Origin: DASSUW01 sp963844205
GTDB taxonomy: Bacteria; Actinomycetota; Thermoleophilia; Solirubrobacterales; Solirubrobacteraceae
NCBI GenBank assembly: GCA_963844205.1
Contig: CAWJNK010000014.1
Coordinates: 1,302,001 to 1,366,000, forward strand
Direction of reading: 5' to 3'
DNA length: 64,000 bases
Positions 15,931-24,934 of this stretch are shown here, in pieces; position 1 is the first letter of the stretch, and the number at the start of each line of letters is the position of its first letter. The position numbers were made by a program, and so were the translations under genes. The notes beneath the pieces are model-generated. The model had not been told where the DNA came from and ran no database searches. It worked only from the letters and a program-made list of their open reading frames with translations.

Positions 15931-16367
15931 CCGCCTTCCACGTCGGCCTCGGCGTCGCGCTGATCGCGGTCAACGTCGCGGCGGGCGGGTGGGGCGCGTG
16001 GTGCTGGTGGCGGCAGCGCGAAGGGCCGGGGTTCTGGCCGCTCCTGCGTGTCGGCCAGGGCCTCGTGATGCTGCAGGCGGTCGACGGGGCGATCCTGCTC
16101 GTCGCCGGCCGCGACCTCCCCGAGCTGCACCTGATCTACGGGCTCGTGCCGCTCGGCGTGTCGTTCGTGGCGGAGCAGCTGCGGATCGTCGCCGCCGACA
16201 CGGTGCTCGCGCAGCGCGGCCTCGAGGGGCGCGCCGACGTCGAGGCGCTCGCGGCGGCCGAGCAGCACGCGCTGGTGCGGGCGATCATGCGCCGGGAGAT
16301 GGGCGTGATGGCCGCTTCGGCGCTCGTCGTGAGCCTGCTCGGGGTAAGAGCGGCCGGACTCCTGTGA
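15927..16367 (+). CDS. Four-helix integral membrane protein, unknown
   Basis: GTG at 15927 overlaps the flavin reductase stop. The 146 residues form about four helices: FHVGLGVALIAVNVAAGGWGAW, LLRVGQGLVMLQAVDGAILLVAG, LIYGLVPLGVSFVAEQLRIVA and MGVMAASALVVSLLGVRA. A charged stretch before the last helix contains the RREMG turn. No family name comes to mind. It is last in the cupredoxin unit and lies 68 bases before nuoA. Confidence 0.7.
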   Translation: MTAFHVGLGVALIAVNVAAGGWGAWCWWRQREGPGFWPLLRVGQGLVMLQAVDGAILLVAGRDLPELHLIYGLVPLGVSFVAEQLRIVAADTVLAQRGLEGRADVEALAAAEQHALVRAIMRREMGVMAASALVVSLLGVRAAGLL

Positions 16368-16420
16368 TAGAGCCGAATGCCACTAAGTAACACAGCCGCA
16401 CAAACTCCGCGTCACGGTGC

Positions 16421-16436
16421 TAACAATTCCCAGCGG
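16421..16436 (+). promoter_or_regulatory. Probable nuoA promoter (-10 TAACAAT), leaderless start
   Basis: TAACAAT (16421-16427) ends 8 bases before the nuoA GTG, and there is no ribosome-binding site in that stretch. Transcription would begin at or next to the start codon. No clear -35 is visible in 16368-16420. Confidence 0.4.
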
Positions 16437-16798
16437 TGATCCGTTCGTACGCACCCGCTTTGGTCTTCGTGGGGTTGGGCGCGATCCTGGGCCTGACCTT
16501 CGCGTACCTCAACACGATGCTCGGGCCGCGCGGGGTGCGGCGCCGCCCCGCGACGGATGAACCGTACGAGAGCGGGCTGCCCTCAGAGGTCAAGCGGGGC
16601 ATGCGCTTCGGCATCTCCTTCTACCTCGTGGCGATGCTCTTCATCCTCTTCGACATCGAGGTCATCTTCCTGTTCCCGGTGGCCATCCAGCTCAAGGCGT
16701 TCGGGACGTTCGCGCTGATCGAGACGATCGTCTTCATCGTGCTGCTGGCCATCGCGTTCATCTACGTGTGGCGAAGGGGGGCCTTGGAGTGGAGGTGA
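16436..16798 (+). CDS. nuoA: NADH-quinone oxidoreductase subunit A
   Basis: A 120-residue membrane-arm subunit with three transmembrane helices and the conserved YESGLPSEVKRGMRFGISFYLVAMLFILFDIEVIFLFPVA region joining TMH1-2. This loop contacts NuoD and NuoH next to the quinone site. It is the first gene of nuoABCDEFGHI. It starts with GTG at 16436, apparently leaderless, and ends overlapping nuoB. Confidence 0.96.
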   Translation: MIRSYAPALVFVGLGAILGLTFAYLNTMLGPRGVRRRPATDEPYESGLPSEVKRGMRFGISFYLVAMLFILFDIEVIFLFPVAIQLKAFGTFALIETIVFIVLLAIAFIYVWRRGALEWR

Positions 16799-17475
16799 AG
16801 CGAGAGCGCCTCGGCGCCGGCTCGGACGGCGCGTTCCGCGCGCGGCAGCTGCGGGCGCGTCAGATGCTGCGCGGCGATCTCGACGGGCCCGACCTCGACA
16901 AGTACGTCGAGGAGCGCCTCCTCACGACGACGATGGACAAGGCGGCGAACTGGGCGCGCGCCAACGGCATCATGCCCGCCACGTTCGGGCTCGCCTGCTG
17001 CGCGATGGAGCAGATGGGCATCGTCGCCGCGCGGGTCGACATCGCCCGCTTCGGCTTCGAGGCCTTCCGCGCCTCACCGCGCCAGGCCGACCTGCTGATC
17101 ATCTCCGGGCGCATCTCGATCAAGATGGCGCCGATCGTCCGCCGCGTGTACGACCAGATGCTGGAGCCGAAGTGGGCGATCGCGATGGGCGCCTGCTCGT
17201 CGTCGATGGGCGTCTTCAACAACTACGCGATCGTGCCGGCGGACAAGTTCATGCCGGTCGACGTCCACGTGCCGGGCTGCCCGCCGCGGCCGGAGGCGCT
17301 CGCCTACGGGATCATCAAGCTGCGGGCGATGATCCTCGCCAAGCCGGACCTCGGCTGGCGGACCCGCTACGGCGGCCGCGGGACCGAGGAGTTCGTCGAG
17401 TCCGAGCTCGCCGCCGACCCCGCCGCCGCGCACTCGATCGGCGTCACCGGCGGCGGAGAGGGCTCGCGTGCCTGA
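16795..17475 (+). CDS. nuoB: NADH-quinone oxidoreductase subunit B
   Basis: The subunit binds the terminal [4Fe-4S] cluster N2. The ligands are seen in GLACCAMEQM (two adjacent Cys), GACSSSMG and VHVPGCPPRPE. I choose the GTG at 16795, which overlaps the nuoA stop as GTGA and has GGAG 5 bases upstream, giving 226 residues. GTG 16789 or 16768 are in frame and possible. A basic N-terminal extension of about 35 residues precedes the conserved core, longer than in E. coli. It ends overlapping nuoC by 8 bases. Confidence 0.95.
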   Translation: MKRERLGAGSDGAFRARQLRARQMLRGDLDGPDLDKYVEERLLTTTMDKAANWARANGIMPATFGLACCAMEQMGIVAARVDIARFGFEAFRASPRQADLLIISGRISIKMAPIVRRVYDQMLEPKWAIAMGACSSSMGVFNNYAIVPADKFMPVDVHVPGCPPRPEALAYGIIKLRAMILAKPDLGWRTRYGGRGTEEFVESELAADPAAAHSIGVTGGGEGSRA

Positions 17476-17980
17476 CGCCACCGGCCTGGAGCTCATCGCC
17501 CAGGAGCTGCGTGACGCCCACGGCGCCGACGCGGTGGTGGACACGACGTTCTTCCGCAACAAGGCGGCGCTGACGATCGCGCCGCCGACCGTGCGCGAGA
17601 CGCTCGCCCACCTGAAGGAGCGCGGCTTCGGCTTCCTCGCGAGCGTCCACGGCGTCGACTACTACCCGGAGGAGCCCCGGCTCGGCGTCCACTACGAGAT
17701 GCTCGACATGACCGAGGTGGACCGCATCACGGTCAAGCTCCGCGTCCCGATCGACGACCCGGTGGTCAAGTCGGTCACGCCGCAGTGGCCGACCGCCGAC
17801 CACCAGGAGCGCGAGATCTACGACATGTTCGGCGTGATCTTCGAGGAGCACCCGGACCTGCGGCGGATCCTCATGCCCGAGGACTACGAGGGCCATCCCC
17901 AGCGTCGCGACTTCCCGATCGGCGGTGAGCCCGTGCTGTTCACGCACAACGAGCCCCAGAGCCCCGGGTACTGGCAGTGA
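17468..17980 (+). CDS. nuoC: NADH-quinone oxidoreductase subunit C
   Basis: A 170-residue 30-kDa-type subunit of the peripheral arm, separate from nuoD. The family signature is present as ADHQEREIYDMFGVIFEEHPDLRRILMPEDYEGHPQRRDFP. It begins at GTG 17468 inside the end of nuoB and ends overlapping nuoD by 4 bases. It scaffolds NuoD and NuoB near the quinone-binding cavity. Confidence 0.96.
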   Translation: MPDATGLELIAQELRDAHGADAVVDTTFFRNKAALTIAPPTVRETLAHLKERGFGFLASVHGVDYYPEEPRLGVHYEMLDMTEVDRITVKLRVPIDDPVVKSVTPQWPTADHQEREIYDMFGVIFEEHPDLRRILMPEDYEGHPQRRDFPIGGEPVLFTHNEPQSPGYWQ

Positions 17981-19230
17981 GCGAGGTCAGCACCCGGCCC
18001 GGCGGCATCAGCTACCGCGAGCAGGAGCAGTCGATCGAGCTCGCGCACATCGCGCACCCCGAGCACGAGGAGATGCTCACGCTCAACATCGGCCCGCACC
18101 ACCCGGCCACCCACGGCGTGCTGCGGCTGCTCACCACGCTCGAGGGCGAGGTGGTGCGCGACATCCAGCCGATCATCGGCTACGTCCACACCGGGATCGA
18201 GAAGACCGCCGAGGACAAGGCGTACTGGAAGGTCATCCCCGTCATCGAGCGGATGGACTACCTCGCCTACTACTTCAACGCGATGACGTTCTGCGGCGCC
18301 GTCGAGACGCTGCTCGACCTCGAGGTGCCGCCGCGCGGCCAGTACCTGCGCATCCTCCACCTCGAGCTCAACCGGATCGCGTCGCACCTGCTGTGGCTGG
18401 CGGCCGGCGGGCTCGACCTCGGCGCGATCTCGGTGTTCTGGTACGCGTGGCGCGACCGCGACCGGGTCCTCGACCTGTTCGAGATGTCGTCCGGCCAGCG
18501 CATGCACACGCGCTACATCCAGGTCGGCGGGGTCGCCGAGGACATCCCGGCCGGCTGGGAGGAGAAGGTCCGCGCGTTCATCGCCGAGTTCCCGTCGCGC
18601 CTGGAGCAGTACGAGAACCTCATCGACTCCAACCAGATCGTGCTCCAGCGCCTGCGCGGCACGGGCATCGTCGACGAGCGGACGCTGCTCGGCCTCGGCG
18701 TCACCGGGCCGCTGCTGCGCGCCGCCGGCAACCCGTGGGACCTGCGCAAGGCGCACCCCTACTCGAGCTACGACCACTTCGAGTTCAAGATCCCGGTCGG
18801 CTCGGTGGGCGACAACTACGACCGCTACCGCGTCCGCATGGCGGAGATGCGCGAGTCGGCCAAGATCGTCGAGCAGGCGCTCGACGGCCTGCCCGAGGGC
18901 CCCTACATCTCCGACAACCGCAAGTACGCGCTGCCGCCGCGGCACGAGCTGGCGACCTCGATGGAGGCGCTGATCCACCACTTCAAGCTCGTGACGGAGG
19001 GCTTCCGCGTGCCGCCGGGCGAGGTGTACTACCCGATCGAGTCGCCGCGCGGCGAGCTCGCCTGCTTCATCCGCGCCGACGGCTCGTCCAAGCCGGCCCG
19101 CGTGCACATGCGCGAGCCGTCGTTCGTGAACCTCCAGGCGCTCAGGCCGATGGCGCAGGACGAGTACATCGCCGACCTCATCGCGACGCTCGCGATGCTC
19201 GACCCGATTCTCGGTGGGATCGATCGGTGA
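17977..19230 (+). CDS. nuoD: NADH-quinone oxidoreductase subunit D
   Basis: A 417-residue 49-kDa subunit, evolutionarily related to [NiFe]-hydrogenase large subunits. It includes INIGPHHPATHGVLRLLTTLEGE, whose His and loop line the quinone pocket, the IGYVHTGIEKTAEDKAY block (with the conserved Tyr/His quinone ligands nearby) and a C-terminal DPILGGIDR. The GTG start overlaps nuoC. A 72-base gap follows before nuoE, longer than elsewhere in the operon, with no hairpin that I can see. Confidence 0.97.
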   Translation: MSEVSTRPGGISYREQEQSIELAHIAHPEHEEMLTLNIGPHHPATHGVLRLLTTLEGEVVRDIQPIIGYVHTGIEKTAEDKAYWKVIPVIERMDYLAYYFNAMTFCGAVETLLDLEVPPRGQYLRILHLELNRIASHLLWLAAGGLDLGAISVFWYAWRDRDRVLDLFEMSSGQRMHTRYIQVGGVAEDIPAGWEEKVRAFIAEFPSRLEQYENLIDSNQIVLQRLRGTGIVDERTLLGLGVTGPLLRAAGNPWDLRKAHPYSSYDHFEFKIPVGSVGDNYDRYRVRMAEMRESAKIVEQALDGLPEGPYISDNRKYALPPRHELATSMEALIHHFKLVTEGFRVPPGEVYYPIESPRGELACFIRADGSSKPARVHMREPSFVNLQALRPMAQDEYIADLIATLAMLDPILGGIDR

Positions 19231-19302
19231 TCGGCGAAGCCATCACCGCCGGATTTCGGCAACGGCAGGGACCCTCGATGGTCGGGAAGTTGACGTTCTG
19301 AC

Positions 19303-19935
19303 ATGGCAATCGATCCTAATCAGGTCCCGCGCTTCGCCCACGGGTCGCGCGTCCCCGGCTGGGACGACGCCGCCGACCTCACCAAGGACCCGGCGGTCGT
19401 CCCCGACCCCGCGACCACGCCGGTCCCGGAGCACATCCGGGTCGCGATCGAGGCGCAGATGGCCAAGTACCCGGACATCCGGTCAGCCGCGATCCCGTCC
19501 CTGCACATCGTCCAGCGCGAGCACGGCTGGTGCTCGCCGACCGCGATCGAGCAGGCCGCCTGCGTCATGCGCCTCACGCCCGCGTACCTGACCGCGGTGG
19601 CGACGTTCTACGACATGTTCTCGACGACGCCCAAGGGGCGGCACGACGTCTACGTGTGCACGAACATCTCGTGCTCCTTGCTGGGGGCGGACGCGATCTA
19701 CGAGGCGATGCTGAGCGCCGCGGGCGACGACCCCGACTTCCACGTCAAGGCGTTCGAGTGCCTGGGGGCGTGCGACATTGCGCCGATGGCGTCGGTCGAC
19801 GGTGAGTACGTCGGGCCGCTCGAGGAGGACGACTGCGCGCGGATCGTCGACGACGTCAAGGCGGGCCGCGAGGTGCTGCCCGACAAGCAGCTCAAGAAGC
19901 GCAAGATCGCGATCGAGCACTGGAAGGGGGCGTGA
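19303..19935 (+). CDS. nuoE: NADH-quinone oxidoreductase subunit E
   Basis: A 210-residue 24-kDa subunit with the thioredoxin-like [2Fe-2S] N1a ligands CTNISC and, about 40 residues later, CLGAC. The helical N-terminal domain reads REHGWCSPTAIEQAA. The first 45 residues are an extension rich in Pro/Asp. It pairs with NuoF in the NADH dehydrogenase module and overlaps the nuoF start by 4 bases. Confidence 0.96.
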   Translation: MAIDPNQVPRFAHGSRVPGWDDAADLTKDPAVVPDPATTPVPEHIRVAIEAQMAKYPDIRSAAIPSLHIVQREHGWCSPTAIEQAACVMRLTPAYLTAVATFYDMFSTTPKGRHDVYVCTNISCSLLGADAIYEAMLSAAGDDPDFHVKAFECLGACDIAPMASVDGEYVGPLEEDDCARIVDDVKAGREVLPDKQLKKRKIAIEHWKGA

Positions 19936-21290
19936 TGCACCTGCTCTACAAGGACATCGACGACCCCGAGCTGCCCACGCTCGACGGCTACTCCAGGCGC
20001 GGCGGCTACGAGATGCTGCGCAAGGCGCTCTCGATGGACTCGCAGGACGTGCTCGACGAGATGCTCGCCTCGAACGTCCGCGGCCGCGGCGGCGCAGGCT
20101 TCGCGATGGGCAAGAAGATGTCGTTCATCCCGAAGGGCGCGATGGACAAGTACCTCGTCTGCAACGCGGACGAGTCCGAGCCCGGGACGTTCAAGGACCG
20201 CGAGCTGATGCAGAAGAACCCGCATCTGCTCATCGAGGGCATGATCATCGCGGCGTACGCGATCGGCGCTAACCGGTCGTTCATCTTCATCCGCGGCGAG
20301 TACTCCCACCAGGCCGACGTGCTCGACGCCGCGCTCGCCGAGGCTCGCGCCGCGGGCTACGTCGGAGAGAACCTCCTGGGCTCGGACTTCGCGCTCGACC
20401 TCGTGGTCCACCGCGGCGCCGGCGCCTACATCTGCGGCGAGGAGACCGCGCTGCTCGACGCGCTCGAGGGCAAGCGCGGCAACCCGCGCCTGAAGCCGCC
20501 GTTCCCGGCCGTGCAGGGGCTCTACCGGGGCCCGACGCTGATCAACAACGTCGAGACGCTGATGAACGTGCCGGTGATCCTGCGCATGGGCGGCGCGAAG
20601 TTCGCCGAGATCGGCACCCAGACCTCGACGGGGACGAAGGTCGTGTCGGTCAGCGGCTGCGTCCAGCGGCCCGGCAACTACGAGATCACGCTCGGCGTCC
20701 CGTCGCGCGAGATCATCTTCGACCTCGCGGGCGGCCCGCCGGAGGGCCGCAAGGTCAAGGCGTGGTTCCCGGGCGGCTCGAGCGCGCCCGTGCTCACGGG
20801 CTCCGACGAGCATCTCGACCTGCCGTACGACTTCGACTCGATGGCCAAGGCCGGCTCGATGCTCGGCTCTGGCGCGATCATCGTCATCGACGACTCGATC
20901 CCGATCCTCGACGTCGCGCTCAAGACCGCGAAGTTCTACCGCCACGAGTCGTGCGGCAAGTGCACGCCGTGCCGCGAGGGCACGAACTGGACCGTGCGGA
21001 TGCTCGAGCGCGTGATGACCGGCGAGGCGACGCCGATGGACCTCGACATCATGGCCTCGGTCCAGGAGCAGATCATCGGCAACTGCCTGTGCGTGCTCGG
21101 CGACGCGATGGCGATGCCGATCGGCTCGATGATCAAGCACTTCCGCGAGGAGTTCGAGGCGCACATCGAGGCGGCGCGCGACGCCAACGGGCTCGGCGCC
21201 GCGATCCCGCAGGTCAACCGCGGCCGCCACGCCGGCCCCTACCCGATGCTCGACCCGGCGGACATCGATCCCACGGCGGCCGTCGCGTAG
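19932..21290 (+). CDS. nuoF: NADH-quinone oxidoreductase subunit F (NADH/FMN binding)
   Basis: A 452-residue 51-kDa subunit. The Gly-rich NADH/FMN site reads RGRGGAGFAMGKKMSFIPKG, with CNADESEPGTFKDRELM next to FMN. The N3 [4Fe-4S] motif SCGKCTPCREG is near residue 338, with the fourth Cys in NCLCVLGD. The start may be GTG 19932 (overlapping nuoE) or the adjacent ATG 19935. This is the entry point of electrons from NADH. Confidence 0.97.
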   Translation: MMHLLYKDIDDPELPTLDGYSRRGGYEMLRKALSMDSQDVLDEMLASNVRGRGGAGFAMGKKMSFIPKGAMDKYLVCNADESEPGTFKDRELMQKNPHLLIEGMIIAAYAIGANRSFIFIRGEYSHQADVLDAALAEARAAGYVGENLLGSDFALDLVVHRGAGAYICGEETALLDALEGKRGNPRLKPPFPAVQGLYRGPTLINNVETLMNVPVILRMGGAKFAEIGTQTSTGTKVVSVSGCVQRPGNYEITLGVPSREIIFDLAGGPPEGRKVKAWFPGGSSAPVLTGSDEHLDLPYDFDSMAKAGSMLGSGAIIVIDDSIPILDVALKTAKFYRHESCGKCTPCREGTNWTVRMLERVMTGEATPMDLDIMASVQEQIIGNCLCVLGDAMAMPIGSMIKHFREEFEAHIEAARDANGLGAAIPQVNRGRHAGPYPMLDPADIDPTAAVA

Positions 21291-21292
21291 CC

Positions 21293-23755
21293 ATGCCGCG
21301 GCCCGACGTCCACATGGTCACGTTCTCGATCGACGGCCGCGAGGTGCAGGCGCCCCAGGGCGCCATGCTCGTCGACGCGGGCAAGTACGGCGACGTCGAG
21401 ATCCCCGTCTTCTGCTACGAGCCGAAGCTCGGCCAGCCGGTGGGCGCCTGTCGCATGTGCCTGGTCGAGATCGAGGGCATCCCGAAGCTCCAGACCGGCT
21501 GCTCGACCGCGGTACGGGACGGCATGGTCGTCCACACCCAGACCGAGCGCGTGCACCAGGCCCAGCGGGCGGTGGTCGAGTTCCTGCTCATCAACCACCC
21601 GCTCGACTGCCCGGTCTGCGACAAGGGCGGCGAGTGCCCGCTGCAGGACATCACCTACGGCTGGGGCCCGGGCACGTCGCGCTTCATCGAGCCCAAGCGC
21701 CACTTCAAGAAGCCGCTCGAACTGTCGCCGACGATCGCGATCGACCGCGAGCGCTGCATCCTCTGCTACCGCTGCGTGCGCTTCTCGCAGGAGATCAGCG
21801 AGGACTACCAGCTGATCCTGCTCGAGCGCGGCGGGCACTCGTACGTCGGCACGTTCGACGGCCATCCGTACGTCGGCCCGTTCTCCGGCAACATCATCGA
21901 GCTGTGCCCGGTGGGCGCGCTGACCTCGCGCGCCTACCGCTTCCGCGCGCGGCCGTGGGACATCGAGGGCGCCGGCACCGTCTGCCCGGGCTGCCCGGCG
22001 CACTGCAACGTCGAGCTCACCGTGCGCGACGAGCGGGTCATGCGCGTGCTCGCGCGCGACCATCCCGACGTCGACGACGGCTGGGTGTGCGACCGCGGGC
22101 GCTTCGGCTACCAGGCCGTGCACGTGGACGAGCGGATCGTCGAGCCGCTGGTGCGCGAGGGGACCGAGCTGATGCCGGCGTCGTGGGACAAGGCGCTGGC
22201 CGCCGCGGGCGCCGCGCTGGAGAAGGCCGGCGCGCGGGCGGCGGCGGTGGCCGGCGGCGAGACCAGCAACGAGGAGGCCTTCCTCCTCCAGAAGCTGTTC
22301 CGCGAGCGGCTCGGCTCCGGCCATCTGGCCTCGCGCCCGGGCGGCGAGCTGCCGCTCGACGTGGCGCGCGCGCTGTCCTCCCCCGCCCTCGGCGCCACGA
22401 TCCCCGACCTCGAGTACGCGCACGCGGTGCTGCTGCTCGAGTGCGACCCGATCGACGAGGCGCCGGTGCTCGACCTTCGCCTGCGCAAGGGCATCCGCCG
22501 GCACGGCGTCAAGCTCGCGGTGGCGAGCGCCCGGCCGACCGCGCTCGACGCCTCGGCCGCCTCCGTGACGCGGATCGCGCCCGGCGGCGCGGCCGGGCTG
22601 CTGGTGGCGCTCGACGCCGCGCTGGCCGGCGACGAGGGGAACCTCGGCGGGGCGGCGACGGCGGCCGGCTCGAACGCGCAGTCGATGCGCGACCTGGCCG
22701 CCTGGCTGCGCGACGCGGGCGACGACCTGGTGATCGTCTACGGCGACCGCGCGCTGACCGCGGACGGCGCCCGGGCGCTGCTCAACCTCGCCGGCCGGCT
22801 CGGCCTGGCGCGGCCCGGCGCCGGCCTGATCGAGGTCCCGTCGGTGCCGAACGCGCGCGGGCTGCGCGAGGCCGGCTTCGCGCCCGGCCACGGCCCCGGA
22901 TTTGCCACGTGCGGCGAGCGCGGCCTCGACGCCCGCGGGATCGCCGAGGGGCTGGCGACCGGCGAGCTGTCGACCGTGTGGCTCAACTATGCGGACCCCG
23001 TGCGCTTCTTCCCGGACCGCGCGCTGTGGGAGAAGGCGCTCGGGACCGCGCAGACCGTGATCGCGGTCGAGAACGTGCTCACCGACACCGTGCGCGAGCA
23101 CGCCGACGTCGTCTTCCCGGGCGAGGCGTACCCCGAGAAGGAGGGCACGGTCACGAACCTCGACGGGCGCGTGCAGCGGCTGCGGGCCGCGATCGGCCGC
23201 CCGAAGGGCCGCGGCGGCAAGCTCGGCGTCCGGCCGATCTGGCAGGTGATCTCCGACCTCGCCGACCTCGGCGTGGTGTCTGGTGCCGCGGCCTCCCGGC
23301 AGCTGTTCGACGCCGTCCCGTTCTACGCCGGGCTGACGCTCGACGAGATCGGCGGGCGCGGGATCCGCTGGCCGGAGCGCTTCGGCGAGTGGGATTTGTT
23401 CCCACCCACCCCGGGGTCGGCCCTGGACGTGCCGCCCGCCGCTCCGGCGGCGAGCGACGGCAAGCTGCGCCTCGGCACGTTCCGCAGCCTGTGGGCGGCC
23501 AAGGAGGTCGACGTCTCGCCCATCCTCCAGTTCCTGATCCCACGCCAGGTGGTCGAGCTCTCGCCCGCCGACGCCGAGACGCTCGGCGTGCGGGAGGGCG
23601 ACCGCGTCGAGGTCGGCACCAACGGCACCCGCATCGCCGGCACCGCCAAGCTGCGCGCCGCCGTGCCGCCCGGCTCGGTGTTCGTGGGCGAGGGCGTGCA
23701 CGGCGCGCCGGCCAATGTCCTGGCCGATGCGCTCGTGGAGGTCCGGAAGCCGTGA
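21293..23755 (+). CDS. nuoG: NADH-quinone oxidoreductase subunit G
   Basis: An 820-residue subunit with a [2Fe-2S] N1b domain (GACRMCLVEIEG and GCSTAV), the His-ligand cluster segment (HPLDCPVCDKGGECPLQD), a [4Fe-4S] domain (CILCYRCVRF ... CPVGAL) and the extra N7 cluster motif CPGCPAHC with a later WVCDRGR. A molybdopterin-oxidoreductase-like domain without visible catalytic ligands follows. N7 is kept, as in E. coli and Thermus. The last third includes HADVVFPGEAYPEKEGTVTNLDGRVQ and a MopB-type C-terminal barrel. It ends overlapping nuoH by 4 bases. Confidence 0.97.
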   Translation: MPRPDVHMVTFSIDGREVQAPQGAMLVDAGKYGDVEIPVFCYEPKLGQPVGACRMCLVEIEGIPKLQTGCSTAVRDGMVVHTQTERVHQAQRAVVEFLLINHPLDCPVCDKGGECPLQDITYGWGPGTSRFIEPKRHFKKPLELSPTIAIDRERCILCYRCVRFSQEISEDYQLILLERGGHSYVGTFDGHPYVGPFSGNIIELCPVGALTSRAYRFRARPWDIEGAGTVCPGCPAHCNVELTVRDERVMRVLARDHPDVDDGWVCDRGRFGYQAVHVDERIVEPLVREGTELMPASWDKALAAAGAALEKAGARAAAVAGGETSNEEAFLLQKLFRERLGSGHLASRPGGELPLDVARALSSPALGATIPDLEYAHAVLLLECDPIDEAPVLDLRLRKGIRRHGVKLAVASARPTALDASAASVTRIAPGGAAGLLVALDAALAGDEGNLGGAATAAGSNAQSMRDLAAWLRDAGDDLVIVYGDRALTADGARALLNLAGRLGLARPGAGLIEVPSVPNARGLREAGFAPGHGPGFATCGERGLDARGIAEGLATGELSTVWLNYADPVRFFPDRALWEKALGTAQTVIAVENVLTDTVREHADVVFPGEAYPEKEGTVTNLDGRVQRLRAAIGRPKGRGGKLGVRPIWQVISDLADLGVVSGAAASRQLFDAVPFYAGLTLDEIGGRGIRWPERFGEWDLFPPTPGSALDVPPAAPAASDGKLRLGTFRSLWAAKEVDVSPILQFLIPRQVVELSPADAETLGVREGDRVEVGTNGTRIAGTAKLRAAVPPGSVFVGEGVHGAPANVLADALVEVRKP

Positions 23756-24771
23756 TCTTCGCCGAGGTCGGCTACTACGAGCCCTGGTGGGCGCAGATCC
23801 TGAAGGCGGTCGTGATCTTCGCCGTCGTCTTCCAGATCGTGCCGGTCGCGCTGCTCGGCGAGCGCAAGCTGCTCGGTCGCTTCCAGCACCGCTATGGCCC
23901 CAACCGCGTCGGCCCCTACGGGTGGCTGCAGCCGATCGCCGACATCGGGAAGCTGGTCTTCAAGGAGCAGTTCCGGCCCCGGACGGCGACCGGCTGGCTG
24001 TTCGCGATCGCCCCCGCGATCTCGATGCTGACCGCGGTCGCGACCGTGGCGATCATCCCGTTCTCCAACGTCGTCGACATCTTCGGCACCGACATCGGGC
24101 TCTACGGCGTCGACCCGTCGGTGGGCATCCTGTATGCCTTCGCGTTCGGCGCGATCGCGTTCTACGGGCTGATGCTCGGCGGCTGGGCGTCGGGCTCGAA
24201 GTACTCGTTCCTGGGTTCGATGCGCGCCGCCGCGCAGCTGATCTCCTACGAGGTCGCGCAGGGCCTCTCGATCATCGGCGTGATCATGATGGCCGGGTCG
24301 CTCTCGATGGTCGACATCGTCGAGAAGCAGGACGGAGGCGTGTGGTTCTTCATCCCGCAGTTCTTCGGCTTCGTGATCTTCATGGTCGCGTCGTTCGCCG
24401 AGACCAACCGGCCGCCGTTCGACCTCGCGGAGGCCGACGCCGAGCTGGTCGGCGGCTACAACACCGAGTACGGCGGCGGGCGCTTCGCCGCGTTCTTCGC
24501 GGCCGAGTACCTGAACGTCGTCGTGGTGTCCGGCATCGCGGTGACGCTCTTCCTCGGCGGCTGGAACATCCCGTTCGTGGACCCGCCGACGTGGGTCGAT
24601 CCGATCGTCGTCATCGTGAAGATGCTGGCGCTCGTCTTCTTCTTCATCTGGGTCCGGGCGACGCTGCCGCGGCTGCGCTACGACCAGCTGATGGCGCTGG
24701 GCTGGAAGGTCTTCCTCCCGCTGGCGACGCTCAACGCCCTCGTCACTGCAATCCTGGTGGTCGAAACCTAG
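23752..24771 (+). CDS. nuoH: NADH-quinone oxidoreductase subunit H
   Basis: A 339-residue membrane subunit with about eight transmembrane helices. It has the conserved RYGPNRVGPYGWLQPIADIGKLVFKE loop and the acidic loop AETNRPPFDLAEADAELVGGYNTEYGG, which forms the quinone tunnel and proton E-channel. Starts with GTG 23752 inside nuoG. It is followed by an unusual 163-bp gap before nuoI. Confidence 0.97.
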   Translation: MIFAEVGYYEPWWAQILKAVVIFAVVFQIVPVALLGERKLLGRFQHRYGPNRVGPYGWLQPIADIGKLVFKEQFRPRTATGWLFAIAPAISMLTAVATVAIIPFSNVVDIFGTDIGLYGVDPSVGILYAFAFGAIAFYGLMLGGWASGSKYSFLGSMRAAAQLISYEVAQGLSIIGVIMMAGSLSMVDIVEKQDGGVWFFIPQFFGFVIFMVASFAETNRPPFDLAEADAELVGGYNTEYGGGRFAAFFAAEYLNVVVVSGIAVTLFLGGWNIPFVDPPTWVDPIVVIVKMLALVFFFIWVRATLPRLRYDQLMALGWKVFLPLATLNALVTAILVVET

Positions 24772-24934
24772 TGGTCCCTCCCGCGAGTCCCGACACGCCT
24801 GGATCGGCCGCTGATCGCCGCCTGGCTGTGTCCTCGACCCTTGAAATCCCAGAGGGATTCCTGCGGATCTGCGTCCTGGCCAGGCGACGCCAGCGACCGC
24901 CCAAGCGCGCCACGACCCACGGGAGAAACCACTA
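24772..24934 (+). other. 163-bp gap between nuoH and nuoI, no gene
   Basis: The genes of this operon otherwise overlap or nearly touch. No supported frame is present. A short dyad, AATCCC/GGGATT around AGA, lies at 24845-24859, and CACGGGAGAAACCACTA supplies the nuoI ribosome-binding site. It may hold an internal promoter or a small palindromic insertion. Confidence 0.4.

Noticed and set aside
17977..19230. NuoD as a second hydrogenase large subunit
   Set aside because: NuoD is homologous to hydrogenase large subunits but lacks the L1/L2 cysteine motifs and sits inside nuoABCDEFGHI.
21239..23701. An 820-codon leftward frame opposite nuoG
   Set aside because: The plus strand encodes NuoG with all cluster ligands; the antisense frame has no motif.
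24772..24934. A small gene between nuoH and nuoI
   Set aside because: All frames are short, lack a ribosome-binding site, or simply extend antisense or shifted frames of neighbours.
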